The position numbers and the translations under genes were made by a program. Positions 1-5,817 of a stretch of DNA of 6,592 nucleotides are shown in pieces. Positions within the stretch are counted from its first letter, which is position 1. Each line of letters begins with the position of its first letter. Source of the stretch: Acidobacteriota bacterium. Lineage in GTDB: Bacteria > Acidobacteriota > Terriglobia > Terriglobales > Acidobacteriaceae. The stretch spans positions 1 through 6,592 of the forward strand of contig JAKCDN010000179.1 in assembly GCA_021841795.1 (NCBI GenBank), given 5' to 3'. The notes beneath the pieces are model-generated. The model saw only the letters and a program-made list of their open reading frames with translations. It did not search any database and was not told the DNA's origin.

Positions 1-1134
1 GGTCGGAACCGTCGCATAAAAGTCGTCGGGGCTCGACGACCGCGTCCCCGCCAGCGTAAAAAAAACCGTGTCCTTGCCGCTGGGCTTCGTCAGGTGTGGA
101 AGGTATGGCGCGCTCATGAACGTGATCGTGAACCGGTTCGATCCGTTGGCCGGCTGCGCCTGCGGCAGGCCGATCAGCGCAAACGGCTGCGCATTGAAGT
201 AATACGTGCTCCCGTTCCACGCAATCGCGCCGTGCGGCTGCGCCGGATTGAAGCCTCTGAAGTTTCCTCGCATCCCGCCGCCGCGACCGCCAAATCCCCG
301 CCCGCCGCCGTCGGCGCCGCCGCCAAATCCGCCCCCTCCGCCAAACGCGCCGCCGAATCCGCCTCCGCCACCGAGCATGCCGCCCGCTCCCGCCAGGGCG
401 ACTCCCTGTCCGGTCGGGCCGCCCTGTGCGCGCATCGAATCCATCCCGTCCCGCGGCTGGCCCGGATCCATCCCCGCCCATCCGCTCACCTGGCCCGCCT
501 GGCCCGTCACCGCCACTGACTCGTCGCTGAAGTCAGAGTTCCCGGCGATAGACGGCAGCGCCGCCCCGCTCACTCCTTCGCTGCCGGCTCCCGTCTCCGT
601 ATCGGCGCTCAATGCGCTCGTCAGGCTCATGCTCTCCGGGGAATTTCCCGCCAGTTGACGCACCCGCGCTCCGCTCGCGCTCGTGCGCCCGGCGCTGGCG
701 CGCGCGCCCGCCTGTCCCGTCGCCTGCTCGTCCTGCGCCGCCTGGCGCGAGGCCAGAATCAAGGCGAAGTTCACCACACCGTCACGGCTGGCCGCGTTCA
801 CCACCACCTCTTGCGACGCCTCCGCGAATGCCGCAAACTCCGTGCGCACGACATATCGCCCGTTCTGCGGCACATTCAACTGCCACGCGCCCGTGATGTC
901 CGTGGTGGTCGAGTAGCGCTTCCCCGTCAACGTGTTTTGCGCCGTCACCGTGACACCCGGCAGCGGCGTGTTCCCGCTCTTCACCACTCCGTGCAGCTTC
1001 CCGCCGCTCACCGCCGGCCCCGCCGTCGCCTGCATCGCCGCTGGTCCGGCCGCGCCTGGTCCCGTTGCAGCCGGTGCTTGCCCCCAGGCCGCAATACAGC
1101 CGGCCACAATGATTCCCCACACTCCCGCGCGCAT
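1..1134 (-). CDS. TonB-dependent receptor-like (Oar-like) outer-membrane protein, N-terminal part
   Basis: This is the first 378 codons of a gene that continues beyond base 1. Start ATG at 1132-1134 is preceded by an AGGTGA ribosome site (1140-1145) and immediately by an in-frame TGA, so no longer start is possible. Residues 1-20 form a signal peptide (hydrophobic GIIVAGCIAAW, likely cleavage after GQA). Residues 46-127 read as a carboxypeptidase-regulatory-like beta-sandwich (KLHGVVKSGNTPLPGVTVTA, then a TDITGAWQLNVP turn). Residues 130-250 are a low-complexity Ala/Gly/Ser linker containing ESVAVTGQAGQ. Residues 255-295 are extremely Gly-rich with Phe and Arg. Then comes an NPAQPHGAI...NAQPFALIG...NRF segment that acidobacterial receptor families carry before the barrel. 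From family knowledge the full protein should be around 1000 residues with a C-terminal beta-barrel in the outer membrane, probably for uptake of large substrates; the substrate cannot be told. Codons end mostly in G (GCG, CTG, ACG), unlike plus-strand neighbours. A T8 run codes V357-F358-F359. Barrel and function are inferred. Confidence 0.85.
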   Translation of the reverse strand, partial: MRAGVWGIIVAGCIAAWGQAPAATGPGAAGPAAMQATAGPAVSGGKLHGVVKSGNTPLPGVTVTAQNTLTGKRYSTTTDITGAWQLNVPQNGRYVVRTEFAAFAEASQEVVVNAASRDGVVNFALILASRQAAQDEQATGQAGARASAGRTSASGARVRQLAGNSPESMSLTSALSADTETGAGSEGVSGAALPSIAGNSDFSDESVAVTGQAGQVSGWAGMDPGQPRDGMDSMRAQGGPTGQGVALAGAGGMLGGGGGFGGAFGGGGGFGGGADGGGRGFGGRGGGMRGNFRGFNPAQPHGAIAWNGSTYYFNAQPFALIGLPQAQPANGSNRFTITFMSAPYLPHLTKPSGKDTVFFTLAGTRSSSPDDFYATVPT

Positions 1135-1203
1135 TCACGTCACCTGACTCTGAGCGATCCGGCCTCTCGTGCCTGTTATTGAGTCTGACGATTTGCGCGC
1201 TCC

Positions 1204-1252
1204 CCAGGTTTACGCGCGCTTCAGAAACCTGGCTGCATTCCGGGCAAACCTG
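1204..1252. promoter_or_regulatory. Candidate operator: three AAACCTG half-sites at two-turn spacing
   Basis: CCAGGTTT (1204-1211) and AAACCTGG (1225-1232) form a perfect 8-base inverted repeat with a 13-base spacer. A third copy, AAACCTG (1246-1252), is a direct repeat 21 bases after the second. The half-site centres lie at about 1208, 1228 and 1249, so all three would fall on one face of the helix. They sit in the 250-base gap between the divergent receptor and XRE genes. A partial copy, AAACCTTG, occurs at 1351. This is what a dimeric regulator site often looks like; the binding protein is unknown, with the adjacent XRE protein the obvious candidate. Confidence 0.4.
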
Positions 1253-1304
1253 TGCTCATCCTGGTGCGCCGCGCTCAGTTTTGTGTTGCAAACCCCACGG
1301 GCGC

Positions 1305-1335
1305 ATGTTAACTCTTATGTCAATACTTATTGCAT
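1305..1335 (+). promoter_or_regulatory. AT-rich promoter/operator candidate upstream of the XRE gene
   Basis: A short AT-rich island in GC-rich surroundings lies 50-80 bases before the XRE start. It holds an interrupted dyad, CAATA-CT-TATTG (1321-1332), flanked by ATG and CAT, and a TTAACT upstream. I cannot pick a convincing -35/-10 pair: TTGCAA at 1286-1291 is a possible -35, but the matching -10 is poor. Autoregulation by the XRE protein is a reasonable guess, not shown. Confidence 0.3.
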
Positions 1336-1384
1336 CGCGGCCAGGCCGGTAAACCTTGATGTGCTTGGTACAGGATGGACGGCA

Positions 1385-1732
1385 ATGAAAATAGGCACCA
1401 CGATCCGCGCTTACCGGCTGCAGAAGGGCCTTTCCCAGGGCGACATCGAAAAAAAAACCGGCCTCCTGCGCTGTTATCTGTCGCGCGTCGAAAACGGTCA
1501 CACCGTCCCCTCGCTCGACACCCTCGCCAAGATCGCGCACGCCCTCGACCTGCCCATCGCGCAGTTCTTCGCCAGCGACACCCTCGCCCGCCAGATGAAC
1601 ACGCAGAACCTCTCTGACGACGAGTTGCGCTTCCTCACCCAGATCCGTCGCTACTCCTCGAACCTCAACGACAGCGACCGCAAACTCCTGCTGGCCATGA
1701 TCAAGAAGTTCGCCGCCACCGCCACCAGGTAA
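1385..1732 (+). CDS. XRE-family (SinR-like) helix-turn-helix transcriptional regulator, 115 residues
   Basis: A small cytoplasmic DNA-binding regulator. Residues 5-62 form the Cro/C1-type fold: IRAYRLQKGLSQGDIEKKTG covers helices 1-2, RCYLSRVENG is the recognition helix and turn, and TVPSLDTLAKIAHALDLPI completes the five-helix bundle. Residues 63-115 form a helical tail (LSDDELRFLTQI, then SDRKLLLAMIKKF) likely used for dimerisation. There is no ligand or enzyme domain. I chose ATG 1385 because AGGA (1372-1375) lies 9 bases upstream and the family normally begins MKIG at this point. The frame stays open back to 1169, but that stretch has no domain character and covers the AT-rich control region. 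A9 (1449-1457) encodes E22-K23-K24-T25; a one-base slip would lose the recognition helix. C30, in the recognition helix, is the only cysteine. It diverges from the receptor-like gene and may control it or itself. The target is unknown. Confidence 0.88.
   Translation: MKIGTTIRAYRLQKGLSQGDIEKKTGLLRCYLSRVENGHTVPSLDTLAKIAHALDLPIAQFFASDTLARQMNTQNLSDDELRFLTQIRRYSSNLNDSDRKLLLAMIKKFAATATR
1449..1457 (+). repeat. A9 homopolymer inside the XRE gene
   Basis: Nine consecutive A residues occur in otherwise GC-rich coding sequence, read as the end of GAA, then AAA, AAA and the first base of ACC. Runs of this length are known substrates for replication or transcription slippage. Here a one-base change would truncate the regulator before its recognition helix. 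Whether slippage occurs is not known. Confidence 0.7.
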
Positions 1733-1916
1733 CTCCCACCCTCCGCAGTGCGCGGCCCCGCCTGCGCCACGGGTTTGCTTGCCGCCGCGCCGCTTCAGCC
1801 CGAACCGCGGCGGAACACAGGGATTCCCTCCGCTCGCCTGCGCACGGTTCCGCTCGTGTTGTCGTTGGATTTTTTTTAAGGCGCCCGCACAGCCGGCGGG
1901 AGCGCCGCGTCCGCTT
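1733..1916. other. Convergent intergenic spacer (XRE / reductase 3' ends)
   Basis: Between the converging stop codons I see no gene. It contains an 8-base stem CCGCCGCG/CGCGGCGG (1782-1789 with 1806-1813, 16-base loop) with no T tract behind it, a 7-base pairing GCGGAAC/GTTCCGC (1810-1816 with 1847-1853), and an isolated T8 run at 1870-1877. The T run is 16 bases past the second stem, too far for a textbook intrinsic terminator. Bidirectional termination here is plausible from position only. Confidence 0.4.
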
Positions 1917-2879
1917 CTACACGTCGTTGCCCAGGTGGAAGAACGGCTCCACGCCCTTGCCGCCGCGCAGCAGCGCCTCTTCCTCGTGCGGTTCCAGCGG
2001 CTTGTAGTTCTGCGCCACATCCATCGCCAGCCGGAAGTACCGCTCGTCGCCCGGCGGAATCGCGGCCGTAATCGCATGCCCCAGGGTCCAGCGCAGGCCC
2101 AGCGATGCCTCGTCGGGAAATCCCGCCGGCTGATACCAGCACTTCGGCTCCGGATGCTCGCGCCGCGCATCCGCGGGCCACACCGTCTTCGCCATGCTCT
2201 TCAGGCACAGAATCCCCACCTGCTTCTCCCGCGCCCGGTCCAGAATCTGCATCCCGAAGTTCGCCTGCGTCACCAGAACCCAGTTCAGCGGAAAAAGCAC
2301 CGTGTCGAACGGATACCGGTCCAGCGCCGCCAGCGCCGTCTCCACCGAGTGCACTGAGAAGCCGATGTACCGGATCTTCCCTTCCTTCTTCGCCGCTTCA
2401 AAGGTCTCCATCGCCCCGCCCGGTCCCAGAACTTTGTCCAGATCGGTCATCTTGGTCAGGGCGTGGAACTGGTAGAGATCCACGTGGTCCGTCTCCAGCA
2501 GCCGCAGCGAGTTCTCCAGATCGGCCCGCGCGTCGTCCTTCATCCGCCCGTCCGTCTTGCACGCCAGAAAACTCCGGTTCCTGTACGGCTTGAGCGCGGG
2601 TCCAAGACGCGCCTGCGCGTTGCCGTAGCTCGGGGCCACGTCAAAGTAGTTAATCCCCCGGTCCACGGCCTCGGCCACAATGTTCACCGCGGCCGACGGT
2701 TCCTCGTCCTTCACCACGATCCCGCCAAACCCGATCATGGAAAGCTGCTCGCCCGTCTTGCCCAGCGGGCGGCGGGCAATCGGCTGCGCAGGCGTCTTCG
2801 CATCCGCAGCCCGCATCTGCGGCGTCGAGGCCACGGCCGCGGTAATGGCGGCTTGCTTCAGAAAATCACGGCGTTCCAT
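1917..2879 (-). CDS. Tat-exported aldo/keto reductase, 320 residues
   Basis: An NAD(P)H-dependent (beta/alpha)8-barrel oxidoreductase reducing or oxidising carbonyl/alcohol groups; the substrate cannot be read from sequence. The N-terminus ERRDFLKQ, then AAITAAVAST, is a twin-arginine signal (RRxFLK plus weakly hydrophobic stretch), with likely cleavage around residues 19-26. The barrel begins at RRPLGKTGEQLSMIGFGG (36-53). The full catalytic tetrad is present: D80 and Y85 (FDVAPSYG), K108 (ACKTDGR) and H139 (YQFHAL). IRYIGFSVHS (169-178) is the usual strand of the COG0667-type subgroup. The three cysteines (107, 225, 247) are scattered, so there is no C-terminal 4Fe-4S domain. ATG 2877-2879 is supported by AGGAG six to seven bases upstream (2886-2891) and by the Tat motif at once; a longer open frame upstream only overlaps the rhomboid gene. 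It lies 80 bases downstream of the rhomboid gene on the same strand. Export implies folding with cofactor in the cytoplasm before Tat transport. Confidence 0.9.
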   Translation of the reverse strand: MERRDFLKQAAITAAVASTPQMRAADAKTPAQPIARRPLGKTGEQLSMIGFGGIVVKDEEPSAAVNIVAEAVDRGINYFDVAPSYGNAQARLGPALKPYRNRSFLACKTDGRMKDDARADLENSLRLLETDHVDLYQFHALTKMTDLDKVLGPGGAMETFEAAKKEGKIRYIGFSVHSVETALAALDRYPFDTVLFPLNWVLVTQANFGMQILDRAREKQVGILCLKSMAKTVWPADARREHPEPKCWYQPAGFPDEASLGLRWTLGHAITAAIPPGDERYFRLAMDVAQNYKPLEPHEEEALLRGGKGVEPFFHLGNDV

Positions 2880-2885
2880 CACGGT

Positions 2886-2891
2886 TCTCCT
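2886..2891 (-). promoter_or_regulatory. Strong ribosome binding site of the aldo/keto reductase
   Basis: Read on the minus strand this is AGGAGA followed by six bases and the ATG. It fixes the start that exposes the RRDFLK Tat motif. The 80-base gap to the rhomboid stop also holds a GAGAAT hexamer preceded by TG (rc of 2925-2930), which could be an extended -10, so the reductase may have its own promoter. Confidence 0.7.
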
Positions 2892-2959
2892 GTCGATGAA
2901 ATCGGTTCGGACCCGTACGCCGGTATTCTCGCACGAAATGCGGTCGGATGCCTGCCCGT

Positions 2960-3805
2960 TCAGCCCTGCGGCGGCGGAATATGCGCTACGTAAAAGCCAA
3001 ACAGCACCAGCAGGATCACCACCCCCGCGATCGCAATGCGCATCCTCGTCTCGAACTCGCCCCGCGGCGAGCCGATGCGCGGCACCAGCGGCACGGCGAA
3101 CAGCAATCCGCACAGCACGCCCCCGATGTGCGCCGAGTTGTCGATCTCCACGCCCGTAAATCCGCTGCCGAAGTTCACCGACAGCCCGATCGCCAGGTTG
3201 ATCGCAGCAAAATAAATCACGGACTTGCGCAGCCGCTTCAGCTCGTGCTCCGGTACAGGCAGACGGCGCGACTTCAGCAGCACAATCAGCGCCCCCGCAA
3301 TCCCGAACACCGCTCCCGATGCCCCGGCTCCCGCCGCAAAAAACGGCGTCCCCGATGGATCGTGCCCCGGAAATACCCAGTTGTGCCACGTCGAGAGCAG
3401 ATTCCCCGCCGCTCCCGTCAGGATGTACACCGCAATCAGCCCGTCGGACCCCATCAGCGGTTCCGCCAGCAGCCCCAGGTTCCAAAGGCACCACATGTTG
3501 GTCGCCAGGTGCACAATGCCCACGTGCACAAACATGGCCGTGACGATGCGCCACCATTGGCCGTAGACCAGAACATTGTTCGAGCGGTCCGCGCCCCAGC
3601 GCATCAGTTGATCCACGTTCGGCATCCAGATGCTCGCGCCCCGCAGAACCATCAGCACGAACACCGCGCAGTTCATGCCCACCAGCAGATACGTGGCTGG
3701 CGTGGCCATGCCGCGTCGCCGCGGCCGCTCCGGCGGCGGTGGCGGCGCGTATGCGCTCTGCGGAGGCAGAATCTCCGGCGCTGGGCTTGTGGGATAACTC
3801 CCCAT
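2960..3805 (-). CDS. Rhomboid-family intramembrane serine protease, 281 residues
   Basis: An inner-membrane protease that cleaves single-pass membrane proteins within or near their transmembrane segment. Residues 1-32 are a cytoplasmic Pro-rich tail (PPPPPERPRRR). The core follows: TM1 about 38-56; the long L1 loop with WWRIVTAMFVHVGIVHLATN, where H94, H99 and N103 match the conserved His/Asn of TM2; TM3 about 121-138; TM4 starting with the GASG motif carrying nucleophile S163; TM5 195-213; TM6 with catalytic H226 (NSAHIGG); and TM7 about 256-275. This is the 6+1 layout and both dyad residues are present, so it should be active. The insert 141-160 between TM3 and TM4 is longer than in E. coli GlpG. 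I see no ribosome site before ATG 3805; M33 is an alternative start that would remove the Pro-rich tail, but also lacks a clear site. It may be co-transcribed with the reductase downstream. The substrate is unknown. Confidence 0.9.
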   Translation of the reverse strand: MGSYPTSPAPEILPPQSAYAPPPPPERPRRRGMATPATYLLVGMNCAVFVLMVLRGASIWMPNVDQLMRWGADRSNNVLVYGQWWRIVTAMFVHVGIVHLATNMWCLWNLGLLAEPLMGSDGLIAVYILTGAAGNLLSTWHNWVFPGHDPSGTPFFAAGAGASGAVFGIAGALIVLLKSRRLPVPEHELKRLRKSVIYFAAINLAIGLSVNFGSGFTGVEIDNSAHIGGVLCGLLFAVPLVPRIGSPRGEFETRMRIAIAGVVILLVLFGFYVAHIPPPQG

Positions 3806-3998
3806 ATCAACACTTTAAAGCATCAGCGCTTGCCTGCCCGCCGCCTGCGCCTGTGCTGCCGCTCCGCTGCGTCGTCCGCGCTCCCCGCCCGCGGATTCAC
3901 AGCCTTCCGCGCGCCGGCCATGTACTCTGGAATTTGCTCGGCATCCATCCCGCGCGGCCTGCATCGCCGCGCATCCCCCTTTTAAAAGGAGTGGCAAC
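3806..3998. promoter_or_regulatory. Divergent rhomboid/purH control region
   Basis: This 193-base gap must hold promoters for both divergent genes. CTTTAAAG (3813-3820) is a perfect 8-base palindrome seven bases before the rhomboid ATG, and CCTTTTAAAAGG (3978-3989) is a perfect 12-base palindrome just before purH. Between them the sequence is GC-rich without a convincing -35/-10 pair; TACTCT at 3923-3928 is at best a weak -10 for purH. I recognise no PurR-type operator and no purine riboswitch fold. Confidence 0.4.
3978..3991 (+). promoter_or_regulatory. Palindrome overlapping the purH ribosome binding site
   Basis: CCTTTTAAAAGG (3978-3989) is a perfect 12-base palindrome whose right arm supplies part of the AGGAG ribosome site (3987-3991), seven bases before the GTG start. 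In DNA it could be an operator; in RNA a CCTT/AAGG stem with a TTAA loop would cover part of the ribosome site. The stem is only four pairs, so an RNA effect would be weak. The ribosome site itself is secure. Confidence 0.55.
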
Positions 3999-5612
3999 GT
4001 GAGTCAAGATCTCAAGAACAATGCAACCGGCGCAAAGACGGTTCGCCGCGCATTGCTCAGCGTAACCGACAAGTCCGGACTGGTCGACTTTGCCCGCGTC
4101 CTCGCCCGCCTCGGCGTCGAGCTCGTCTCCACCGGCGGCACCGCCCGCGCGCTGCGTGAAGCCGGCCTCGCCGTCAAAGACATCAGCGACCTCACCGGCT
4201 TCCCTGAGATGCTCGACGGCCGCGTCAAGACCCTCCACCCGCGCGTGCATGGCGGACTGCTCTATATTCGCGGCAACGCCGAGCACGAGGCCGCCGTCGC
4301 CGCCCACGACATCGCGCCCATTGACATGGTGGTCGTCAACCTCTACGCCTTTCAGAAAACCGCCGCGCAGCCCGGCGTCGCCTTCGGACACCTCATTGAA
4401 AACATCGATATCGGCGGCCCGTCCATGGTCCGCTCCGCCGCCAAAAACTTCGAGGATGTCGCCATCGTCACCCGCGTCGCGGACTACCCCGCGCTCACCG
4501 CGGAGCTTGAGGCCGGCGGCGGCATGCTCGCCCGCGCCACCCGCTGGCGTCTCGCCCAACAGGCCTTCGCCCTCACCGCCGCTTACGACGCCGCCATCGC
4601 CAACGCGCTTGAACTGGTGCCCGACGCCCCCGCGCCCGACGCCCCCGCGCCCGATGCCCCCGTCGCCTTCGACCGCTCCGCACTGCCGCCGGCGCTGCGC
4701 ATCGACATGCCCCAGGCGCAGTCCCTGCGCTACGGCGAGAACCCCCATCAGCGCGCCGCCCTCTACGCCGATGGCTCCGGCCTCGGCATCGCCGGCGCGC
4801 AGCAGCTTCAGGGCAAAGAGCTCAGCTTCAACAATCTCGTCGATCTCGACGCCTGCTGGGATCTGGCCCAGGAGTTTGATGAGCCCGCCTGCATCATCGT
4901 CAAGCACACCAACCCCTGCGGCGCCGCCACCGGCGCCTCCATCCTCGACGCCTACAACAAAGCCCTCGCCTGCGATCCCGTCTCCGCCTTCGGCGGCGTC
5001 ATCGGCATCAATCGCGAGGTCGATGACGACGCGGCGGAACAGATCGCCAGGCTCTTCGTCGAGGCCATCGCCGCGCCCGCCTTCTCCGCCGGCGCACGCG
5101 CCCGCTTCGCCGCCAAAAAGAACCTCCGCCTCGTCGCGGTCAAGCCCGCGCCGGCTCGCCCCGTGATCAAGAACGTCTCCGGCGGCCTGCTCCTGCAGGA
5201 TGCCGACACCGGCCGCATCACGCCATCGGAGCTCAATGTCGTCACCCATCGCCAGCCCACCCCCGACGAAATGCGCAGCCTCCTCTTCGCCTGGCGCGTC
5301 GCCAAGCACGTCAAGTCCAACGCCATCGTCTACGCCCGCGACGGGCAAACCCTGGGCGTAGGCGCCGGACAAATGAGCCGCGTCGATGCCGCTCGATTCG
5401 GCGCCATGAAGGCGGCTCTGCCCCTTGACCGATGCGTCGCCGCCTCCGACGCCTTCTTCCCTTTTCCCGACGGCCTTGAGACCGTCGCCGCTGCCGGCGC
5501 TACCGCCGTTATCCAGCCCGGCGGCTCCGTGCGCGACGAAGAAGTCATCGCCGCCGCCAACACCCTCGGCCTGGCCATGGTCTTTACCGGCATCCGCCAC
5601 TTCCGGCACTGA
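3999..5612 (+). CDS. purH: Bifunctional AICAR formyltransferase / IMP cyclohydrolase
   Basis: It catalyses the last two steps of de novo purine synthesis in the cytosol: formyl transfer from 10-formyl-THF to AICAR, then ring closure of FAICAR to IMP. At 537 residues it is the usual length (E. coli 529). Residues 14-205 are the MGS-like cyclohydrolase domain, with [14 protein letters not shown] (44-49) and [14 protein letters not shown]. By alignment with the human enzyme the active-site residues are K77, Y116, D137 and K149, all present. Residues 230-537 are the formyltransferase: LRYGENPHQ (243-251), catalytic K302-H303 in [26 protein letters not shown], and the conserved C-terminal RHFRH. 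GTG at 3999 is chosen for its AGGAG seven bases upstream. The inter-domain linker carries three PDAPA repeats (208-222). It is the only pur gene here, so it is not in a pur operon within this window. Codons end strongly in C (GCC, CTC, GTC). Confidence 0.98.
   Translation: MSQDLKNNATGAKTVRRALLSVTDKSGLVDFARVLARLGVELVSTGGTARALREAGLAVKDISDLTGFPEMLDGRVKTLHPRVHGGLLYIRGNAEHEAAVAAHDIAPIDMVVVNLYAFQKTAAQPGVAFGHLIENIDIGGPSMVRSAAKNFEDVAIVTRVADYPALTAELEAGGGMLARATRWRLAQQAFALTAAYDAAIANALELVPDAPAPDAPAPDAPVAFDRSALPPALRIDMPQAQSLRYGENPHQRAALYADGSGLGIAGAQQLQGKELSFNNLVDLDACWDLAQEFDEPACIIVKHTNPCGAATGASILDAYNKALACDPVSAFGGVIGINREVDDDAAEQIARLFVEAIAAPAFSAGARARFAAKKNLRLVAVKPAPARPVIKNVSGGLLLQDADTGRITPSELNVVTHRQPTPDEMRSLLFAWRVAKHVKSNAIVYARDGQTLGVGAGQMSRVDAARFGAMKAALPLDRCVAASDAFFPFPDGLETVAAAGATAVIQPGGSVRDEEVIAAANTLGLAMVFTGIRHFRH
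4620..4664 (+). repeat. 15-base tandem repeat, three copies, in the purH linker
   Basis: Units 4620-4634 and 4635-4649 are identical (CCCGACGCCCCCGCG); the third (4650-4664) differs at three positions. The unit is a multiple of three and encodes [15 protein letters not shown] between the two PurH domains. Copy-number change would keep the frame and lengthen only a flexible linker. Confidence 0.9.
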
Positions 5613-5650
5613 TCTCCTTCACTCTGCTGCCCTTTCCTCGACTGTTCCGC

Positions 5651-5674
5651 CGGGCGGCCTGCCACCGCCGCCCG
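5651..5674 (+). terminator. GC hairpin downstream of purH, possible terminator
   Basis: CGGGCGGC (5651-5658) pairs perfectly with GCCGCCCG (5667-5674) around an 8-base loop, 39 bases after the purH stop. No T tract follows (the next bases are C-rich), so it is not a canonical intrinsic terminator; it could protect the 3' end or assist a Rho-type stop. A separate promoter candidate for the next gene starts about 55 bases further on, which supports a transcript boundary here. Confidence 0.35.
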
Positions 5675-5728
5675 CCCCCATTCCCGCAAATTCCCCCTCG
5701 CCGCCCTGCACGTGCGACCATTGGCGCG

Positions 5729-5734
5729 TAAAAT
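5729..5734 (+). promoter_or_regulatory. -10 hexamer candidate for the TPR gene
   Basis: TAAAAT matches the sigma-70 -10 consensus at five of six positions and stands out from GC-rich flanks. No good -35 is visible 16-18 bases upstream (about CTGCAC). Transcription would start near 5741, leaving a 77-base leader before the TPR start at 5818. Confidence 0.4.
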
Positions 5735-5817
5735 CGTCTCTATGAGTAGGTGGCGTCGTAAAAGGACCGCCCCCTGCGCCGTGTTCTGGCTCCTTAGCAA
5801 GTCGGCGAGATCCCTGC

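Noticed and set aside
206..658. Pro-rich plus-strand frame with long PPPP runs
   Set aside because: It is the antisense reading of the Gly-rich block of the receptor-like gene.
1096..1107. Lipobox-like VAGC (residues 10-13) in the receptor-like signal peptide
   Set aside because: The hydrophobic stretch before the Cys would be too short and lacks the usual basic start; ordinary cleavage after GQA fits better and suits a barrel protein.
1169..1384. A 72-residue N-terminal extension of the XRE regulator
   Set aside because: No domain character, no ribosome site, and it would cover the AT-rich promoter-like region and the repeated half-sites; the family starts at MKIG.
1256..2170. A 304-codon minus-strand frame across XRE and the reductase 3' end
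   Set aside because: It is antisense to the XRE gene and out of frame with the reductase, with no recognisable protein family.
2213..2879. Ferredoxin-type 4Fe-4S site in the reductase
   Set aside because: Only three isolated cysteines are present, with no CxxC spacing.
2880..3557. Upstream in-frame extension of the aldo/keto reductase to 3557
   Set aside because: It overlaps most of the rhomboid gene in another frame on the same strand, while ATG 2879 has a strong ribosome site and a Tat motif directly after it.
3897..5609. A 570-codon open frame on the minus strand across purH
   Set aside because: It lies antisense to a fully recognisable purH and has Gly/Asp/Val-rich composition typical of the mirror of GC-rich coding sequence; it shows no domain.
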